Positions 8,176-16,511 of a stretch of 25,159 bases of DNA are shown here, piece by piece. The first letter of the stretch is position 1. Every line of letters begins with the position of its first letter. The DNA is from UBA6022 sp035704495 (lineage in GTDB: Bacteria > Patescibacteriota > Saccharimonadia > Saccharimonadales > Saccharimonadaceae): the NCBI GenBank assembly GCA_035704495.1, contig DASSWW010000058.1, forward strand, positions 1-25,159, given 5' to 3'. The notes below the pieces were generated by a model that saw only the letters and a list, made by a program, of their open reading frames with translations, searched no databases and was not told the origin of the DNA. The position numbers and the translations under genes are program-made.

Positions 8176-9225
8176 ATGAAATTACTAAAAGGCGTGGGCG
8201 ACTTTTTTGCACTAGACATCGGTACCAACGCGGTACGCGTCGTGCAATTAGCAAGCAACGGTCCAGATAGTTGGACATTACTTCACTACGGTTATGCCCC
8301 TGTCGATATGCAAACGACCAGCGCCAGTTCAAAAGAATCAGAACGCCGACTAGGTGAAATTATTATGACAGCCGTTGGACAAAGTGGTATTAAAACCAAA
8401 AATGTTGCCATCGGTCTACCGTCTCAAAAGACATTTACTACTGTTATTGATATCCCAACGATGCCCGAGGCCGAATTGCGCAGCACCATTAAATATCAAA
8501 TTGATCAATACATCCCTATGGCTATTGACGAAGCCAAAGTTGACTGGGCGCTGTTAGGTCAATCAGCACATAATCCGCAGCAACAAGAGGTTTTGCTAGC
8601 CAGTACCGCCAATAGTTACGCCGAGGAGCGACTTGAATTTGTTGAAAAGTTGGGCTTGAATGTGATTGCCGCTGAACCGGATTCGATAGCGATGATTCGG
8701 TCGTTACTGCCATCGGGGATTCAGGATGGGCGTTTGATTATTGACGTCGGTGAATTATCAACCAATTTGGTTATTACCTACGGTGATACGCCGCGCTTAG
8801 TTCGTACTATTCCGACGGGATTGTATTCACTTGTAAAAGCAGCAGTCCAAAATTTGAATGTCCAAGAAGATCAAGCCCGCCAATTTATTGTTAAATTTGG
8901 TCTTGCGCCTGATCGTCTGGAAGGCCAAGTGTTCCGTGCCGTCGAAACCGTCCTAGAGGGTTTTGCTGCCGAACTGACAAAATCAATCAAATTTTTTCAG
9001 ACACGATATCCAAATACTCCTGTTGGTGGCATCCTATTGTCTGGCTATGCGAGCGTGATTCCGAAATTTGGCGAGTATGTAACCGCAAAAACGAATGTAG
9101 CGTCAACTCAGGCAAATCCATGGCAAAAAGTGCAAGTACAGCAATCTGATCAGCAACAACTGACAGCAATTGCGACCGAGTTTGCAACGGCAGTTGGCCT
9201 GGCGCAACGGAGTAACAAGCGATGA
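8176..9225 (+). CDS. pilM: Type IV pilus actin-like ATPase PilM
   Basis: PilM is a cytoplasmic actin-fold ATP-binding protein that couples the pilus motor to PilN/PilO at the inner face of the membrane. The 349 residues match the family. The phosphate-binding loops are visible: ALDIGTNAVRVVQL near residues 12-25, IIDVGELSTNLVI mid-protein and GGILLSGYA toward the C terminus. The TKNVAIGLPS segment is also typical. ATG 8176 was chosen because the in-frame ATG at 8164 lies inside the TATAAT box. It is the first gene of the operon. Its TGA stop overlaps the pilN ATG (ATGA), implying translational coupling. Confidence 0.93.
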   Translation: MKLLKGVGDFFALDIGTNAVRVVQLASNGPDSWTLLHYGYAPVDMQTTSASSKESERRLGEIIMTAVGQSGIKTKNVAIGLPSQKTFTTVIDIPTMPEAELRSTIKYQIDQYIPMAIDEAKVDWALLGQSAHNPQQQEVLLASTANSYAEERLEFVEKLGLNVIAAEPDSIAMIRSLLPSGIQDGRLIIDVGELSTNLVITYGDTPRLVRTIPTGLYSLVKAAVQNLNVQEDQARQFIVKFGLAPDRLEGQVFRAVETVLEGFAAELTKSIKFFQTRYPNTPVGGILLSGYASVIPKFGEYVTAKTNVASTQANPWQKVQVQQSDQQQLTAIATEFATAVGLAQRSNKR

Positions 9226-9947
9226 TTGAGATTAACCTTGTTCCTGACGTCAAACAAGAACTCATCAAAGCGCAGCGCGTTCGAACGAGTGTAATATCGC
9301 TTTCGATTCTGGTTGGAATTGCTGCAATAGGTATCGTGGTAGTGCTGGCGGTGTGGGTATTTGGTGTGCAGACGGCGCGGGGTATTCTGAGCGATAATGC
9401 TATTGCCGCAGAAAGCAAAAAATTATCGAGTGTTGAGGATATTTCCAATACACTTACTATCCAAAATCAACTCAGTATATTACCAGAGATGCACGATAAT
9501 AAAAGTATTGATTCTCGTATTTTTGATGTCTTGACCACAATTAATCCACCAGCTCCAAATACAATCGCAATTACGAATTTATCACTCGATTCATTAACGA
9601 AAACAATCACCATTGAAGCTCAGGCCGCCAACGGCTATCCTGCGCTGGAGGTATTCAAAAAAACAATTAATGCGACCACGTTCCAATTTACTCGAGATGG
9701 CGAAAAGCACACCATGCCACTCGCTTCAGACATGACCGATAGCGACCGTAGTTACGGTGATGACGCCTCGGGCGCCTCGGTGCTGCGCTTTACCTTGACA
9801 TTTGTTTATCCGGCCGAACTATTTGCACGAACCGTCCAAGATGCCGCGATTGTTGCGCCTAACAGAACAAATGTGACGGATTCATTCCTGGGAGTGCCAA
9901 CGAGTTTGTTCGCTCCAAAGGCAACTGATCCACAGGAGGATAATTAA
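9222..9947 (+). CDS. pilN: Type IV pilus inner-membrane alignment protein PilN
   Basis: PilN is a bitopic membrane protein whose cytoplasmic N-terminal peptide docks into PilM and whose outer domain pairs with PilO. The diagnostic MIEINLVPD N terminus (the INLxP motif) is present, followed by one transmembrane helix at about 26-48 and a ferredoxin-like extracytoplasmic region containing ITNLSLDSL and ITIEAQA. The length is 241 residues. It overlaps pilM by 4 nt and lies immediately before pilO, which begins after a GGAGG site. Confidence 0.9.
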   Translation: MIEINLVPDVKQELIKAQRVRTSVISLSILVGIAAIGIVVVLAVWVFGVQTARGILSDNAIAAESKKLSSVEDISNTLTIQNQLSILPEMHDNKSIDSRIFDVLTTINPPAPNTIAITNLSLDSLTKTITIEAQAANGYPALEVFKKTINATTFQFTRDGEKHTMPLASDMTDSDRSYGDDASGASVLRFTLTFVYPAELFARTVQDAAIVAPNRTNVTDSFLGVPTSLFAPKATDPQEDN

Positions 9948-9948
9948 T

Positions 9949-10644
9949 ATGGCAGCGCAAGAAACAGCAATTCGTAAGCGACAGCAAATCGCCAATGCGA
10001 ATCGCATGATGTTTATATGGGTGGCAGCGATATCAGCAGTTGTCGGTGTAGCCATTGTTGGCTCGGTATTTTTGTTCCAAAAAGCATTATTTAACGAAAA
10101 AGTACTCGCTGTTAAATCGGAAACGGCAAAAACGTTGCGCGAAAATAACGAAGTAGTACCGGAATTAAAAGACCAAGTGCGCGTCTTGAACACCAATCAA
10201 GCACTCAAGGATTCGATGACAACTAACCAAGACCAGCCGATTCAAACGGTACTCGATGCGTTACCGGCCGATGCTAACTCGTCGGCACTCGGTTCATCGC
10301 TTCAGGAAAAGTTCCTTAACGACCCTGCGCTATTAGTAGAATCACTGAATGTCGATCCGATAATCGGCATAGAATCACAAGATCTGGCCAACGTTGAGGA
10401 CGCTGACGATGACGAAGCCAGCACTCACGAGATTACTTTTCGCTTTTCGACCAGTGTTGATATCAATAACGCCAGTGCACTAAAGAATTTGCTGCAACGG
10501 CTTGAGCGATCAATTCGCGCCATTGATATCATTGCACTCGAGATCGAAACCCAAGGCAATCGTCTGCTGCTCACCGTAGAGGGCCGGGCGTTTTATGAGC
10601 CAGCGAAAACAGTTGAATTGAAAGAAATAACGGTAAAACCATGA
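9949..10644 (+). CDS. pilO: Type IV pilus inner-membrane alignment protein PilO-like
   Basis: The gene is assigned to PilO by position and architecture rather than strong motifs. It has 231 residues, a short basic cytoplasmic N terminus (TAIRKRQQIANANR), one transmembrane helix (about 23-44), a coiled segment and a C-terminal domain with THEITFRFSTSVDI and LLLTVEGRAFYEP, fitting the PilO ferredoxin-like fold. A GGAGGAT site precedes the ATG at good spacing. The C-terminal end overlaps the next small gene by 4 nt (ATGA). Confidence 0.8.
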   Translation: MAAQETAIRKRQQIANANRMMFIWVAAISAVVGVAIVGSVFLFQKALFNEKVLAVKSETAKTLRENNEVVPELKDQVRVLNTNQALKDSMTTNQDQPIQTVLDALPADANSSALGSSLQEKFLNDPALLVESLNVDPIIGIESQDLANVEDADDDEASTHEITFRFSTSVDINNASALKNLLQRLERSIRAIDIIALEIETQGNRLLLTVEGRAFYEPAKTVELKEITVKP

Positions 10645-10877
10645 AAAAATCAGATATTGCGATGATTGTTCTAATTGCTTCGATGAGCATATTAGTGGCC
10701 TACTTTGCCGCCAAGGGTATTTTAGGGGATGTCCAAAACCAATCAGTTAAAGTAAAAACGGCTGAACCAATTACTGCGACGGTCGTCGAACCAGACCCTT
10801 CTGTTTTTAATTCGAATGCAATCAATCCGACGGTCGAAGTTATCATTGGTGGTGACTCGTCACCCCAGAGTCAATAG
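10641..10877 (+). CDS. Small single-pass membrane protein between pilO and pilB
   Basis: A 78-residue protein starts with MKKSD, then a single transmembrane helix (about 6-27) and a 50-residue polar tail rich in Val, Pro, Asn and Ser. Its start overlaps the pilO stop (ATGA), and the pilB ribosome site follows within a few bases, so it is a genuine operon member. It occupies the slot where diderm bacteria have PilP, a lipoprotein that contacts the PilQ secretin. There is no lipobox and no PilP beta domain, consistent with a monoderm. Its function is unknown; a PilNO accessory subunit is a reasonable guess. Confidence 0.8.
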   Translation: MKKSDIAMIVLIASMSILVAYFAAKGILGDVQNQSVKVKTAEPITATVVEPDPSVFNSNAINPTVEVIIGGDSSPQSQ

Positions 10878-10892
10878 TAGGAGCTGAACCAC

Positions 10893-12656
10893 GTGGCGCT
10901 TCTGACTGACGACATGCAAGAAAAGCTAACCGCCCTTTTAATTGAAGAGGGCTTGGTTGCTGAAGATGTCTTGCGATCAGCCGAAGAAGATGCCAAAAAG
11001 ATTAATAAACCACTTCTTGTTATTTTAAACGAACAGGGCGTGGTGGATGATGAATTGTTGACACATGCCATAGCCCAAGTGTCCGGTGTGCCGTATATCA
11101 ACCTCAGTAATAGTCTGATCGACCAGGATGTGCTGTCGCTGTTACCAGAAGATATTGCCGAACGCTTTATGGCCGTGCCGCTGGCCGAAATCCAAAACCG
11201 ACTCGCGGTTGCAATGATTGACGCCAATAATGTGCAGGCAGTCGACTATTTAGCAAATCGTATTCAGCGTCCTATCAAAGTGTTTATGGCGTCGGAAACT
11301 GGTGTCCGCCATGTATTGGATCAATATCGGACAGACCTTTCTAGTGTTGATGCCGCGGCGGTTGTTTCGCAAGAAGAAGCGACGCAGGCGAGTGAAGGCG
11401 ATATTAAAACAATTGTCCAAGACTCACCAATTAGTCGGGCACTTAGCACGATTCTAGAGTACGCTGTTAAGTCCCGTGCCAGTGACGTGCATATTGAACC
11501 ACTTGAAAAAGCACTCAAGATTCGCTGTCGTGTCGATGGTGTTTTGCGTGAAATCATGCAATTACCAAAATCAATCGAGCCCGCCTTGGTCAGTCGTATC
11601 AAAATTCTTTCCAGTCTTAAAATTGACGAACATCGTATTCCACAGGACGGCCAGTTTACCGTACAGGTGGCGAATAAAGCTGTCGATTTGCGTATTGCGA
11701 TTAGCCCCGTTGTATGGGGTGAGCAAGTCGTGATTCGTTTGCTTGATAAATCGGGTAATAGTTTTGACTTGGAGCAAATGGGCTACGCAGGACGCGCCCT
11801 ACGCACCATCCGCAAAGGTGTCCGGCGACCAAATGGTATGGTGCTGACCTCTGGTCCAACAGGTTCGGGTAAATCAACCAGTTTGTACGCACTGATTAAA
11901 GAAATCAAGGACGATACTGTTAATATTGTGACACTCGAAGACCCAGTCGAGTATAAAATGGACGGGGTTAATCAAATCCAGGTCAACGCTGAGGTCGGAT
12001 TAACCTTTGCGAGTGGCCTACGCTCAATTTTGCGTCAAGACCCCGATGTGGTCATGGTCGGAGAGATTCGTGACGCCGAAACCGCCGGTTTGGGTGTACA
12101 GGCAGCGCTGACCGGTCACTTGGTCTTTAGTACGCTGCACACCAGTTCAGCTGCTGGCGTTTTGCCACGTCTGCTAGACATGAAGGTCGAACCGTTCCTG
12201 ATTGCGAGTACGGTGAATACGATTATCGGACAGCGTTTGGTGCGCCGCGTCGCGCCAAAACGAGACAGTTATCAATCGACACCAATTGAAACTCAAAATA
12301 TTATTGCGACTGTCGGGCACTTACTGCCAAAAACCAAAGCCGATGTTGCGAAAGTTTCTGAAGATTTAGGCTACAAAGACTTGCCACTAGCGGGTCAAAG
12401 CGCTTATACTTTAGTCAAGGGAAAAGACACCTTGCAAACGCCACGCGGCTATTCCGGCCGAGCGGGGTTATACGAAGTGATGGATGTAACCGAAGAAATT
12501 CAAAACTTGATTGTATCGCATGCAACCAGCGCCGAAATTCAGCGCAAAGCAATCGAGCAGGGCATGATTACGATGAGACAAGATGGCTATCTGAAAGCAC
12601 TACAAGGTATAACAACAATCGAAGAAGTAAATCGCGTCGCGGCGGATACGGCATAA
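10893..12656 (+). CDS. pilB: Type IV pilus extension ATPase PilB (GspE family)
   Basis: PilB is the hexameric cytoplasmic motor that powers pilus assembly. The 587-residue product has an N-terminal MshEN/T2SSE_N domain (about 5-150), then the motor domain. The Walker A GPTGSGKST (321-329), the Asp-box region DEHRIPQDGQF, Walker B RQDPDVVMVGEIRDAET and His-box GHLVFSTLHTSSA are all intact. It starts with GTG at 10893 behind AGGAG, spaced 9 nt. The tetracysteine zinc module that usually sits between the His box and the C terminus is absent: the region that normally reads RRLCxxC reads RRVAPKRD, and the second CxxC is also missing. Only one Cys (in IRCRVDG) is present in the whole protein. Confidence 0.96.
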   Translation: MALLTDDMQEKLTALLIEEGLVAEDVLRSAEEDAKKINKPLLVILNEQGVVDDELLTHAIAQVSGVPYINLSNSLIDQDVLSLLPEDIAERFMAVPLAEIQNRLAVAMIDANNVQAVDYLANRIQRPIKVFMASETGVRHVLDQYRTDLSSVDAAAVVSQEEATQASEGDIKTIVQDSPISRALSTILEYAVKSRASDVHIEPLEKALKIRCRVDGVLREIMQLPKSIEPALVSRIKILSSLKIDEHRIPQDGQFTVQVANKAVDLRIAISPVVWGEQVVIRLLDKSGNSFDLEQMGYAGRALRTIRKGVRRPNGMVLTSGPTGSGKSTSLYALIKEIKDDTVNIVTLEDPVEYKMDGVNQIQVNAEVGLTFASGLRSILRQDPDVVMVGEIRDAETAGLGVQAALTGHLVFSTLHTSSAAGVLPRLLDMKVEPFLIASTVNTIIGQRLVRRVAPKRDSYQSTPIETQNIIATVGHLLPKTKADVAKVSEDLGYKDLPLAGQSAYTLVKGKDTLQTPRGYSGRAGLYEVMDVTEEIQNLIVSHATSAEIQRKAIEQGMITMRQDGYLKALQGITTIEEVNRVAADTA

Positions 12657-12672
12657 GAAGGGTGGAAAACAT

Positions 12673-13743
12673 ATGAACAACCAAGAACTAAGAATTGAAG
12701 TACTACTCGAAGAAGTAGTTAAAAAGCGTGCCTCTGACCTTCATTTACAGGTCGGCTTGCCGCCAATGTTGCGCGTGGACGGTAGTTTGGTGCCAATTTC
12801 TGGCTATAATGCGCTTGATGAGCCAGCAGTTGAAGCGCTGGTATTTGCGATTCTCGACCAAGACCAGCAGCAAATTTTAATGAAGGATAAGGAATTTGAC
12901 TTTAGCTTTGCCTTTGGAACACTCGGTCGTTTTCGTGTTAATGCCTTTCATGAACGCGGTAATTTGGCTGCGGCCCTACGTTTAATTCCCAACGAAATTA
13001 AAACTGTCACCGAACTAGGCATGCCACAGGTGGTGATGGGCTTTGCTGACTATCCGCGCGGGTTAGTGCTAGTGACGGGACCAACCGGTTCAGGTAAATC
13101 CACCACACTGGCGGCCTTGGTTGATAAAATCAACACCGAACGATCTGATCATATTATTACTATCGAGGATCCAATCGAGTTTACGCACAAATCAAAAAAA
13201 TCGGTTATTGTGCAACGCGAAGTGCACTATGACACCTACTCATTCTCGGCTGCTCTGCGTTCTAGTTTGCGTCAAGACCCTGACGTTGTACTGATTGGCG
13301 AGATGCGCGACCTAGAAACCATTTCAGCCGCTATCACGATTGCCGAAACAGGTCATTTGGTCTTTGCCACACTTCACACCAACAGCGCCGCACAGTCTAT
13401 TGATCGTATGATCGATGTTTTTCCACCCCATCAGCAGCCACAAATTCGTGCCCAGCTTTCAAACATCTTGATGGCCATTTGTTCGCAGCGATTGGTGCCA
13501 GCAATTGGTGGTGGCCGTGTGGTTGCCGCCGAGGTGCTTGTGGCGAACTCAGCAGTTCGCAATATCATTCGTGAAGGCAAGTCACACCAACTCGATGCCG
13601 TTATTCAAACCGGAGCGGACCAAGGTATGCAAACAATGGACCGTACGCTTGTTAACTTGATTCAAAGTGGTACGGTGACCTATGACGAGGCCCGCAACTT
13701 TGCTGTTGACGTGACCGAGTTTGATCGGTTGATGAGAGGCTAA
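12673..13743 (+). CDS. pilT: Type IV pilus retraction ATPase PilT
   Basis: PilT disassembles pili and powers twitching and DNA uptake. The 356 residues match the family. Motifs are an N-terminal ASDLHLQVG, Walker A GPTGSGKSTT (from about 136), Walker B RQDPDVVLIGEMRDLET, His box GHLVFATLHTNSAAQSIDRM and the PilT-specific retraction motif AVRNIIREGKSHQ near the C terminus. The AVRNIIREGKSHQ motif separates it from a second PilB. The start ATG has the strong site AAGAAGGGTGG just upstream in the 16-nt gap after pilB. Presence of pilT predicts retractable pili. Confidence 0.97.
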   Translation: MNNQELRIEVLLEEVVKKRASDLHLQVGLPPMLRVDGSLVPISGYNALDEPAVEALVFAILDQDQQQILMKDKEFDFSFAFGTLGRFRVNAFHERGNLAAALRLIPNEIKTVTELGMPQVVMGFADYPRGLVLVTGPTGSGKSTTLAALVDKINTERSDHIITIEDPIEFTHKSKKSVIVQREVHYDTYSFSAALRSSLRQDPDVVLIGEMRDLETISAAITIAETGHLVFATLHTNSAAQSIDRMIDVFPPHQQPQIRAQLSNILMAICSQRLVPAIGGGRVVAAEVLVANSAVRNIIREGKSHQLDAVIQTGADQGMQTMDRTLVNLIQSGTVTYDEARNFAVDVTEFDRLMRG

Positions 13744-13747
13744 TACG

Positions 13748-14959
13748 ATGAGAAAGTTTGACTACCAAGCAAAAGACAACTCGACCAACAAAATGGTTAA
13801 AGCAACCGTTCAGGCCGAGTCCGAAAATGCTGCCGCCAAACTACTTATCGCGCAGGGTTTTACGCCACTTGATATTAGTGAGGTGGACGAAGGCGGTAGT
13901 TTTCTCGGCCGCCTAACAGGTCGCATTACCACAAAAGACAAAATTGTCTTTACGCGCCAGCTTGCCACCCTGATTGGGGCGGGGTTGCCACTATCACAGA
14001 GCCTACATACCGTATTAGAACAGACCGACAACAAGCGTCTGCAGGGGGTTGTCGAAGATATTGTTGCCTCGATCGAAGGCGGTAAGTCATTAACTGATTC
14101 GTTTTCAAAGCATCCCGAAGTCTTTGACAAGGTGTTTTTGGCATTGATTGCCGCTGGCGAGGCGTCGGGAACGCTTGATGAATCGTTGCGCCGGGTAGCA
14201 GCGCAACAGGAAAAAGACGCGGCTACGATGAGTAAAATTAAAGGTGCCTTAACCTATCCAATCATCGTTTTGGTAGTTATTTTTGGTGTGATGGGCTTTA
14301 TGTTCTTTACGGTCGTTCCTCAGGTTGAAAAATTGTACGAAGACCTCAATAAATCATTGCCATTTTTGACCCAGGCAATGGTTTCGACCGCTGATTTTAT
14401 GATTAATTTTTGGTGGCTGGTGATTGTGGTGACCACTGCTGGCATCTACTTTTTGTTGCAGTACCTCAAAACTGATAATGGTATCAAATTTATCGATACG
14501 TTTAAATTGAATGTGCCGCTATTTGGGACGATGTTCCGAAAATTATATATGGCTCGATTGGCACGCACCGGCCAGACGCTTTTGGCGACTGGCGTCGCGA
14601 TGTTGGACATGTTGCATATTACCAGCGAAGCGGTGAATAATAGTGTGATTAGCCTTAGTATCGACCGCGCCGCCGAAAAAGTAAAAGGCGGTAAAGCGCT
14701 TTCAGCGTCTTTGCAGACCGAAGATTATATTTTGCCACTCGTACCGCAGATGATTAAAATTGGTGAACAATCGGGTAAAATCGACGAAATGATGGGCAAA
14801 ACCGCCCAGGTGTACGAAGACGAACTTGATGAAGAAATCAAGAATATATCGACGGCTATCGAGCCGGTTCTGATGGTTGTACTGGCGGTGGTAGCTGGTG
14901 GTATGGTCGGTGCTATCTTGTTGCCAATCTATAGCCTAGTAAATAGTATTAATGTGTAG
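13748..14959 (+). CDS. pilC: Type IV pilus platform protein PilC (GspF family)
   Basis: PilC is the polytopic membrane platform that the motors turn to add or remove pilins. The 403-residue protein begins MRKFDYQAKD, has a first GspF domain with FTRQLATLIGAGLPLSQSL, a transmembrane helix (VLVVIFGVMGFMFFTVVP), a second helix (WWLVIVVTTAGIYFLL), a second GspF domain with RLARTGQTLLATGVAML and the C-terminal helix PVLMVVLAVVAGGMVGAILL. This is the normal full architecture. It starts 4 nt after pilT and ends the operon. Its TAG stop overlaps the -35 of the pilin promoter. Confidence 0.96.
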   Translation: MRKFDYQAKDNSTNKMVKATVQAESENAAAKLLIAQGFTPLDISEVDEGGSFLGRLTGRITTKDKIVFTRQLATLIGAGLPLSQSLHTVLEQTDNKRLQGVVEDIVASIEGGKSLTDSFSKHPEVFDKVFLALIAAGEASGTLDESLRRVAAQQEKDAATMSKIKGALTYPIIVLVVIFGVMGFMFFTVVPQVEKLYEDLNKSLPFLTQAMVSTADFMINFWWLVIVVTTAGIYFLLQYLKTDNGIKFIDTFKLNVPLFGTMFRKLYMARLARTGQTLLATGVAMLDMLHITSEAVNNSVISLSIDRAAEKVKGGKALSASLQTEDYILPLVPQMIKIGEQSGKIDEMMGKTAQVYEDELDEEIKNISTAIEPVLMVVLAVVAGGMVGAILLPIYSLVNSINV

Positions 14960-14985
14960 ACAACGCGCAATGAGTGGCGTATTAT
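14957..14985 (+). promoter_or_regulatory. Promoter of the major pilin gene
   Basis: TAGACA (14957-14962), a 17-nt spacer and TATTAT (14980-14985) form the most consensus-like pair in the window. The predicted start near 14992 gives a 59-nt leader with the small hairpin GCGTT/AACGC (14994-15005) and the strong site GAAAGGTGG about 10 nt before the ATG. This differs from the near-leaderless pil operon and fits high independent expression of the pilin. Confidence 0.7.
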
Positions 14986-15050
14986 AAGCTTAAGCGTTTT
15001 AACGCGTATTAGAAGACAAACCTTGTTCATAGAAAGGTGGAAAAAATTTC

Positions 15051-15500
15051 ATGAACGGACAACAAAAAAACAACGAAAAGGGCTTTACGATTATCGAAGT
15101 TGTATTGGTGCTCGCAATCGCGGCATTGATCTTCTTGATGGTGTTTATCGCTCTGCCTGCTTTGCAGCGCAGCCAACGCGATACACAGCGTAAAAATGAC
15201 CTTGCGCGTGCCCAGACGGCATTGCAGAACTATCAGTCGAACAATCGTAATCGCTTACCGACTAATTACGATGATTTCGCCGCTAACTACCTTGAGGTAG
15301 GTGGTGATACATTTACCGACCCTGACGGTACGGATTACGAGTTCCGAACAGGGACTGTTCCGTCAGAATTTACTTCTGGACGAATTATTTACACTCCTAG
15401 CCGGGTTTGTGATGGTGAAGGAATTGTAAATGCTGGGCCTTCAAAAGTTGCTTTCCAGTACAAATTGGAAGGTGGTGGTGTTTCCTGCGTTAGTAACTAG
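15051..15500 (+). CDS. pilA: Type IV prepilin, probable major pilin
   Basis: The 149-residue prepilin has a polar 11-residue leader ending in K-G and a PilD cleavage site before FTIIE, giving Glu5 of the mature chain. The hydrophobic helix runs VVLVLAIAALIFLMVFIALP, followed by the helical QRSQRDTQRKNDLARAQTALQNY, typical of alpha1-C. Two cysteines near the end (SRVC and GVSC) could form the D-loop disulfide. Major-pilin status is inferred from its isolation as a single gene with its own promoter, strong ribosome site and terminator, between the assembly operon and pilD. Confidence 0.9.
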   Translation: MNGQQKNNEKGFTIIEVVLVLAIAALIFLMVFIALPALQRSQRDTQRKNDLARAQTALQNYQSNNRNRLPTNYDDFAANYLEVGGDTFTDPDGTDYEFRTGTVPSEFTSGRIIYTPSRVCDGEGIVNAGPSKVAFQYKLEGGGVSCVSN

Positions 15501-15519
15501 TGTAGCGTTACGCACGACG

Positions 15520-15547
15520 AAAACCTCGATGGCAGCATCGGGGTTTT
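15520..15547 (+). terminator. Intrinsic terminator of the pilin gene
   Basis: A 12-bp stem (AAAACCTCGATG with CATCGGGGTTTT, one G-T pair) encloses the loop GCAG, and CCTTTT follows. It lies 20 nt after the pilin stop and isolates it from pilD. Confidence 0.85.
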
Positions 15548-15568
15548 CCTTTTGGACGGCTTTTAAGG

Positions 15569-15574
15569 TATGAT
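15569..15574 (+). promoter_or_regulatory. Candidate -10 box of pilD
   Basis: TATGAT ends 7 nt before ATG 15582 and itself contains the upstream in-frame ATG 15570. A -35 is weak (TTTCCT at 15545-15550, 18-nt spacer). If used, the transcript would start at about the ATG. Confidence 0.4.
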
Positions 15575-15581
15575 GGTGCTT

Positions 15582-16460
15582 ATGGAAGATTTACTTATGT
15601 ACACTATATTAGCGGTGCTTGGTCTGATGTTAGGCAGTTTTGCTGGGGCAACTGTCTGGCGCCTACGTGCTCGGCAACTCGTCGAAGATAAAAAGGATGG
15701 CGAACCCGTCGACAAGGCGGAGTATAAACGACTTTTGCCACTGACGACAACTACCACCAAAGCCGACCGGTCACGTTGTTTGCACTGTGGTCACCAATTA
15801 GCGTGGTATGACCTGTTACCGCTTGCTAGCTGGCTAGGGCTAAAAGGCAAATGTCGTTACTGTCATAAAAAAATTGGTTGGTTTGAGCCGTTGATGGAGC
15901 TAGGCCTGGCGGCGTTCTTTGTTGGGTCATATTTGTTATGGCCTGTCGCGCTTGATGGCAGTCTGCTAGTGATTCAATTCTTGTTATGGCTGATTGCTGG
16001 AGTTATGCTAACAATTCTGTTTGCCTATGATTTAAAGTGGTTTTTGCTGCCCAATCAAGCAATGTTTCCCTTGATCGCGGTGGCCGCAATGGTGGCTATT
16101 ATAGAATTAATGACAGCGCCACAGATTGGTGCGGCGCTGATTAGTCTGATATTATCAATCGCTATCCTTAGTGGCTTGTATCTTTTATTGTGGGTTATTT
16201 CAAAGGGCCAGTGGATTGGCTTTGGTGATGTCAAACTAGGCCTTGCTTTGGCGTTACTACTAGGCAACTGGCAACTGGCGTTTATTGCGCTGTTTGCCGC
16301 TAACTTATTTGGTTCGCTGATTGTTATTCCTGGCATGCTTGCTGGCAAAGTGACCCGGGCGACACGGGTGCCATTTGGTCCACTACTGATTATGGGATGC
16401 GTGCTGGCAATGCTCGGGGGTCCAATGATTGTTGATTGGTACTTTACGCTGTTGGTCTAG
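15582..16460 (+). CDS. pilD: Prepilin peptidase / leader peptidase PilD (A24 family)
   Basis: PilD is the polytopic aspartic protease that removes the prepilin leader and, in many bacteria, N-methylates the new N terminus. The 292-residue protein keeps the N-terminal cytoplasmic loop with two CxxC pairs (CLHC and CRYC), the zinc-type module linked to bifunctional methylase enzymes. It has several transmembrane helices and both catalytic aspartates, one in FAYDLKWFLLP (residue 150) and one in the GFGDVKLG motif (residue 216). The loop between the first helix and the CxxC pair is longer than usual. The start at 15582 is preferred over 15570, which overlaps the -10 box; the protein is unaffected apart from four residues. 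It should process the pilin and the three class III minor pilins here. Confidence 0.95.
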   Translation: MEDLLMYTILAVLGLMLGSFAGATVWRLRARQLVEDKKDGEPVDKAEYKRLLPLTTTTTKADRSRCLHCGHQLAWYDLLPLASWLGLKGKCRYCHKKIGWFEPLMELGLAAFFVGSYLLWPVALDGSLLVIQFLLWLIAGVMLTILFAYDLKWFLLPNQAMFPLIAVAAMVAIIELMTAPQIGAALISLILSIAILSGLYLLLWVISKGQWIGFGDVKLGLALALLLGNWQLAFIALFAANLFGSLIVIPGMLAGKVTRATRVPFGPLLIMGCVLAMLGGPMIVDWYFTLLV

Positions 16461-16474
16461 CGCCCGCAAAGAAC

Positions 16475-16503
16475 TTATCGCTACATACTACTTATGGTAT
16501 AAT
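16475..16503 (+). promoter_or_regulatory. Promoter of the minor pilin operon, leaderless type
   Basis: TTATCG (16475-16480), a 17-nt spacer and the extended -10 TGg-TATAAT (hexamer 16498-16503) predict a start about 16510-16511, directly before ATG 16512. There is no Shine-Dalgarno. Confidence 0.7.
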
Positions 16504-16511
16504 GAGCCCAC

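Noticed and set aside
9200..9230. UGA recoding as in Gracilibacteria/SR1
   Set aside because: pilM ends with TGA at a normal ATGA overlap with pilN, and reading through would not give a known extension; TGA acts as stop.
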